A DNA stretch of 64,000 nt from Desulfuromonas sp964536375. Its GTDB lineage: Bacteria > Desulfobacterota > Desulfuromonadia > Desulfuromonadales > Desulfuromonadaceae. The notes under the pieces are model-generated. The model did not search any database and was not told the origin of the DNA. It worked only from the letters and a program-made list of their open reading frames with translations. The stretch spans positions 1 to 64,000 of the forward strand of contig CAZHXF010000008.1 of NCBI GenBank assembly GCA_964536375.1. The letters run 5' to 3'. The translations under genes were made by a program, and so were the position numbers. This document shows positions 63,132 through 64,000 of this stretch, one piece after another. The number at the start of each line of letters is the position of its first letter. The first letter of the stretch is position 1.

Positions 63132-64000
63132 CTACAGAAGCTCTAATGCCATCTTCTGAGCACATAAAAAAGCACCTTTCAGCCCCAGAAGTGGATCCAA
63201 CACTAAATATACCGGCATTTTCTCCACCACCGCACGCATATTATCTTTTTCCAAAAAAAAGATGGTAAAATCATCGCTATCCATCCAGCGCACTATTTTG
63301 CAACCAATACCACCGGCAAGATAAATACCCCCACGTGCTGGCCACAACAATGCTGCATTGCCAACGAATTCACCATAAATATTGACAAAAATTTTAATGG
63401 CTGCGGTTGCCACGCTATCACCGGCTTCAGCACAAGCATGTACCTGCGCGGCATTCAGATAAGGAATATTATCGCGTTCAAGCTGCGGATTAACACGACT
63501 AACACAGAACTGATAGATATTTTCCAATCCAGTTCCCGAAAGCAGGTGTTCATAGGTAACACGACCCAGTTTATTATGAAACCACTGTAACAACTGCTCT
63601 TGCTCAATATTAACCGGCGCAAAATCCATATGCCCACCTTCAGAAGACTGAGGGTAAAATTGATCGGCTAATTGATAAACCGGCGCTACCCCCAGACCGG
63701 TGCCAGCGCCAATCACCAAACGATTACCTCTGGCATCATAATCACCCTTATGCAAGCAGATCAGATCATTGTCCTGCAACTGCTCAATCCCCATTGCTGC
63801 CGCCTGAAAATCGTTAACCAGCCTCACCCTGGACAAGGGCAATTTAGCTTCCAGTTCACATGCTGAAATTGACCACGGCAGATTGGTTAAAGTTACTTCC
63901 TTATCAACTATCGGGCCGGGCAAGCCAAAACAAGCGTAGTCAACGTGCGCCAATTTCTGATCAGCCAGCAGTGTTTCCAATAACTCAACAAAGCTGGGAA
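63132..64000 (-). CDS. glk: Glucokinase, 5' end outside the window
   Basis: The frame is open to the window edge; about 288 codons are visible and the N-terminal phosphate-binding loop lies outside. Visible ROK/Glk motifs: CFGLPGPIVDKEV, LTNLPWSISA, RLVNDFQAAAMGI, VIGAGTGLGVAPVY and SSEGGHMDFAP with the catalytic region; GGIYLAGGIGCKIV near the end. Phosphorylates glucose with ATP. It stands 55 bases before glgC on the same strand, probably opening the glycogen operon or joining it from upstream. Confidence 0.92.
   Translation of the reverse strand, partial: PSFVELLETLLADQKLAHVDYACFGLPGPIVDKEVTLTNLPWSISACELEAKLPLSRVRLVNDFQAAAMGIEQLQDNDLICLHKGDYDARGNRLVIGAGTGLGVAPVYQLADQFYPQSSEGGHMDFAPVNIEQEQLLQWFHNKLGRVTYEHLLSGTGLENIYQFCVSRVNPQLERDNIPYLNAAQVHACAEAGDSVATAAIKIFVNIYGEFVGNAALLWPARGGIYLAGGIGCKIVRWMDSDDFTIFFLEKDNMRAVVEKMPVYLVLDPLLGLKGAFLCAQKMALELL

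Overview
The window reads as a chromosome segment of a Gram-negative, probably anaerobic or microaerophilic bacterium. My best guess is the Desulfuromonadales (Desulfuromonas/Pelobacter-like). The reasons are a system II cytochrome c assembly pair (ccsB/resB), a RACo-type ASKHA protein, a ThiE-ThiD fusion under a TPP riboswitch, rubredoxin beside ferritin, two c-di-GMP proteins, and a translation cluster running ffh-rpsP-rimM-trmD-rplS-rnhB-yraN-nadE-rsmI. The SpeD and long GAPDH look more gammaproteobacterial, so the assignment is inference. I saw no rRNA, tRNA or CRISPR array.

Layout. 1-1.5 kb: end of an Mla/MCE lipid-transport operon (+). 1.7-6.5 kb: EamA transporter, N-terminally truncated flavin oxidoreductase, Cache-PAS-GGDEF diguanylate cyclase, CNNM/CorC protein (all -). 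6.7-8.7 kb: divergent NAD-dependent DNA ligase (+). 8.7-16.5 kb: the leftward translation/housekeeping cluster. 16.9-17.7 kb: small membrane protein and DciA-like DUF721 protein (+). 17.7-29.2 kb: leftward TrmN6-like methyltransferase, ccsB-resB, purE, purD, purH, alr with an ASKHA gene, and a PAS-PAS-GGDEF-EAL protein with an 11-G tract at its N-terminus. 29.4-32.7 kb: TPP riboswitch, thiED, thiC (+). 32.7-39.3 kb: chemoreceptor, RluA-type pseudouridine synthase, a pabC remnant, MATE pump, speD behind a strongly hairpinned leader, rubredoxin and ferritin.

39.5-48.5 kb is an accessory block for choline uptake and oxidation. It is transcribed leftward as GntR/FadR-type regulator, betA, betB, proX/choX-like binding protein, porin, proV, proW. 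By eye it is richer in G+C than its surroundings. It contains a nested palindrome between betB and proX and two matching operator-like palindromes upstream of the regulator. Behind the regulator lies a decayed IS5-like transposase fragment and a degenerate inverted repeat, so horizontal gain is likely.

49.4-64 kb returns to central metabolism: class II aldolase (-), long GAPDH (+), rpsU (-), then a tightly packed leftward glycogen operon, glk-glgC-GH57-malQ-glgB-glgA-glgP. That operon covers glucose phosphorylation, ADP-glucose formation, elongation, branching, glucan rearrangement and phosphorolysis.

The observations most worth following are the tandem-hairpin speD leader, the poly-G tract in the GGDEF-EAL gene, the choline block with its nested palindrome and operators, and several gene remnants with no intact frame (pabC at 35.6 kb, transposase at 48.6 kb).
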